A program made the position numbers and the translations under genes. A model generated the notes under the pieces. The model was not told where the DNA came from. It worked only from the letters and a program-made list of their open reading frames with translations, and made no database searches. DNA of 52,739 bases, taken from NCBI GenBank assembly GCA_913019965.1, contig CAJVZR010000025.1, forward strand, positions 1-52,739, given 5' to 3'. This DNA is from an uncultured Oleispira sp. (lineage in GTDB: Bacteria; Pseudomonadota; Gammaproteobacteria; Pseudomonadales; Oceanobacteraceae). This document shows, one piece after another, positions 51,202 through 52,739 of this stretch; positions within the stretch are counted from its first letter, which is position 1; every line of letters begins with the position of its first letter.

Positions 51202-52404
51202 TTAGAACTTAGCTTCTGCCCAAACCCATAATTTGTCAGTATCAACGTAGGCATAAGCGTCATCACCTGCAGAATACTGAGCGTATTTAATACCTGCACT
51301 GAAGTTCTTATCAAACTTCTTAGCGGCTAATAAGTTAATTTCGCTACCTAGATCATCACCGTCTTTATCCGTGCTGAAGTCGTGGTACATAGCCAATAGC
51401 TTCACTCCTGCAACTTTAGTAACGACTTTTGCGTAAGTATCGCTTAGGCCTTCAGCTGGTGTTCCTAAGAATTGGTCAGTCCAGCCGTTGAAGGCATGCC
51501 CAGTTGCGTAAGGCGTTGAGAAACCGTACGTTCCATCACCACCTAGCGTTTCCATACCTGCTGCTAGAGTGATACCAGAAACTTTCACACCAGCTTCAAG
51601 CAAGCTATAAGCAGCATCATTGTCTTCAGCACCATCAGCACCAGAGTTTTGAGTTTGAGTAGCATATTCAGCGGTATAAAGAATATCTAAAGCATCTAGT
51701 GCCGTTTTCCCCTTAAAGCGTAAACCAAAAGTATCGAATGTAGCTTCCGAATCAGCGTTTTCTAATAAGTAACCATAACCAGATACTTTACCGAAAGGAG
51801 TTTTATAGCCCACATTCAATAGATGATCTTTCACTTCTACATCGTGGTAAAGAATATTATTGCGTTGCGCGATGTAAGCATAAGTGGCGGTTAAATTATC
51901 AACAGCGGTTAGGTCAATGCGAGCGGCATCAAATGTCTGCTCATTCTGACGCCAGCCAACATTGCCAATAAAACGAGCGTTATCAAAGATAATACGTTGA
52001 CGACCTAGCGTTGCACCAAAAGCATCTGACTTATAGCTAACTTGTGCGCGGTTGATATCGCCAGCTGCTGGGTCAGCAACGACAGATGTATTATCAGCGC
52101 CTGGGCCAATAGATGTCTTAGGATGTTGACCATATTCATCTTGAAGGGCAATAACTTGATCAAATTCAGCTAAAATCTTAAAACCTGCCATGCTAGCGGT
52201 TTCATAACCTAAGCGAGCACGGGCTGTCATCGCGATAGCATCGTCTTTGGCATTATCTTGTTGAACGGTTTCATTACGAATACGCACCTGAGCAATAACA
52301 TCGCCTTCTTTAACAAATTCCGTTACAGAGGCTGCCTGAGTTGGCATGGCTGCCGCTAAAAGTGCGGTGCTGATTGCGCTTGCTAAGATAGTTTTTGTCG
52401 TCAT
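51202..52404 (-). CDS. Outer-membrane porin of alginate-export type, probably for nitrate
   Basis: 400 residues with a Sec signal ending in MPTQA (about residue 24). Barrel strands cover the mature part: VIAQVRIRNETVQQDNAKDD, AFGATLGRQRIIFDNARFIG with GWRQNEQTFDAARI, typical of the alginate-export-domain porins, and a C-terminal LWVWAEAKF ending in Phe. RBS TGGAG 7 bases before the ATG. It lies 61 bases after the nitrate ATPase gene on the same strand and 145 bases before the oxidoreductase, so it is probably the outer-membrane entry for nitrate or nitrite in this cluster (inference); true alginate export is unlikely here. Confidence 0.82.
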   Translation of the reverse strand: MTTKTILASAISTALLAAAMPTQAASVTEFVKEGDVIAQVRIRNETVQQDNAKDDAIAMTARARLGYETASMAGFKILAEFDQVIALQDEYGQHPKTSIGPGADNTSVVADPAAGDINRAQVSYKSDAFGATLGRQRIIFDNARFIGNVGWRQNEQTFDAARIDLTAVDNLTATYAYIAQRNNILYHDVEVKDHLLNVGYKTPFGKVSGYGYLLENADSEATFDTFGLRFKGKTALDALDILYTAEYATQTQNSGADGAEDNDAAYSLLEAGVKVSGITLAAGMETLGGDGTYGFSTPYATGHAFNGWTDQFLGTPAEGLSDTYAKVVTKVAGVKLLAMYHDFSTDKDGDDLGSEINLLAAKKFDKNFSAGIKYAQYSAGDDAYAYVDTDKLWVWAEAKF

Positions 52405-52465
52405 GTGATACTCCAGTTTCTATTATTACAATTTTAAGTTTTAAAATTCGTTGGTTTAAATTCGC

Positions 52466-52739
52466 TTACGCTATTTTCTTTTCTTCGTTATTTTTCTTGC
52501 TAGTAGGCTTAGTTAATGGCTCTACCTTGCGTTGCTTCTCGTATAAGAAGCTTAAAACTTGTTGGCGATAGTGATTGTATTTAGGATCATCCGCTAGCTC
52601 GATACGGCTGCGTGGTCGCTCCAGATCAATCTCTAAAATTTCACCGACCGTGGCTGATGGGCCATTGGTCATCATCACAATACGGTCCGATAATAAAACC
52701 GCTTCATCTACATCATGAGTAATCATGATGATGGTATTG
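52466..52739 (-). CDS. nrtD: Nitrate/nitrite ABC transporter ATP-binding protein, C-terminal part
   Basis: Cut by the window end: the frame stays open past the first in-window ATG (codons NTII precede it). The switch region IMITHDVDEAVLLSDRIVMM contains the H-loop His after the Walker B end. MMTNGPSATVGEILEIDLER followed by PRSRIELADDPKYNHYR is characteristic of NrtD/NasD-type subunits, ending in FLYEKQR plus a Lys-rich tail. It powers nitrate import together with a permease and binding protein that lie outside the window. NrtC-type ATPases share this signature but continue into a binding-protein-like domain, absent here. Confidence 0.85.
   Translation of the reverse strand, partial: NTIIMITHDVDEAVLLSDRIVMMTNGPSATVGEILEIDLERPRSRIELADDPKYNHYRQQVLSFLYEKQRKVEPLTKPTSKKNNEEKKIA

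Overview
The window reads as a stretch of chromosome from a marine-type gammaproteobacterium. The family resemblances and moderate GC content suggest something Oceanospirillales-like, but I ran no search and hold the lineage loosely. It is gene-dense, with about 30 protein genes. I saw no rRNA, tRNA, CRISPR array, insertion sequence or obvious pseudogene. The first gene (hpt) and the last (an NrtD-type ATPase) are cut by the window edges.

Left part (1-4830): the end of hpt, then a translationally coupled RND efflux pair (lipoprotein adaptor plus pump) closed by a strong bidirectional terminator. Iron block (4854-13850): a lipoprotein Ntn-hydrolase acylase of the AHL/penicillin acylase type, a divergent membrane-bound AraC-family regulator behind a Fur-like box, and a minus-strand operon of TonB-dependent receptor, DUF3325-like, DUF3649-like and PepSY-TM proteins behind a good Fur-like box. 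Lipid-export-like block (13851-19340): a TetR regulator with two tandem palindromic operators on its own promoter, an MMPL/RND exporter, a LolA-like periplasmic carrier and an outer-membrane barrel. A second RND pair (19446-23725) follows, again behind a Fur-like box.

Middle (23722-34872): a YgjP-type metallopeptidase, a small barrel, a VF530 protein, a solute-binding protein, a SulP transporter with STAS domain, an orphan histidine kinase, a third RND pair whose promoter lies inside a perfect 12-bp inverted repeat, and a DUF924 protein.

Most unusual locus (34892-44884): a Tat-exported FecR-domain protein and a CHASE2 adenylate/guanylate cyclase on the minus strand, divergent from a 1546-residue protein and a tri-haem c-type lipoprotein. 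The large protein joins a c-type haem domain, Ig/cadherin-like repeats, thrombospondin-3 repeats, an anchor-like region with a sorting-signal-like helix, and a C-terminal outer-membrane barrel. Together these look like an undescribed haem-bearing cell-surface complex with a paired signalling module.

Right part (45858-52739): nitrate assimilation. It holds nasA and cobA behind NtrC-like sites and a sigma-54-like promoter, a separate FAD/NAD(P)H oxidoreductase, a porin of alginate-export type, and the end of a nitrate ABC transporter ATPase. The layout supports nitrate entry, uptake and reduction, with sirohaem precursor supply, under nitrogen control. The nitrite reductase is not in the window.
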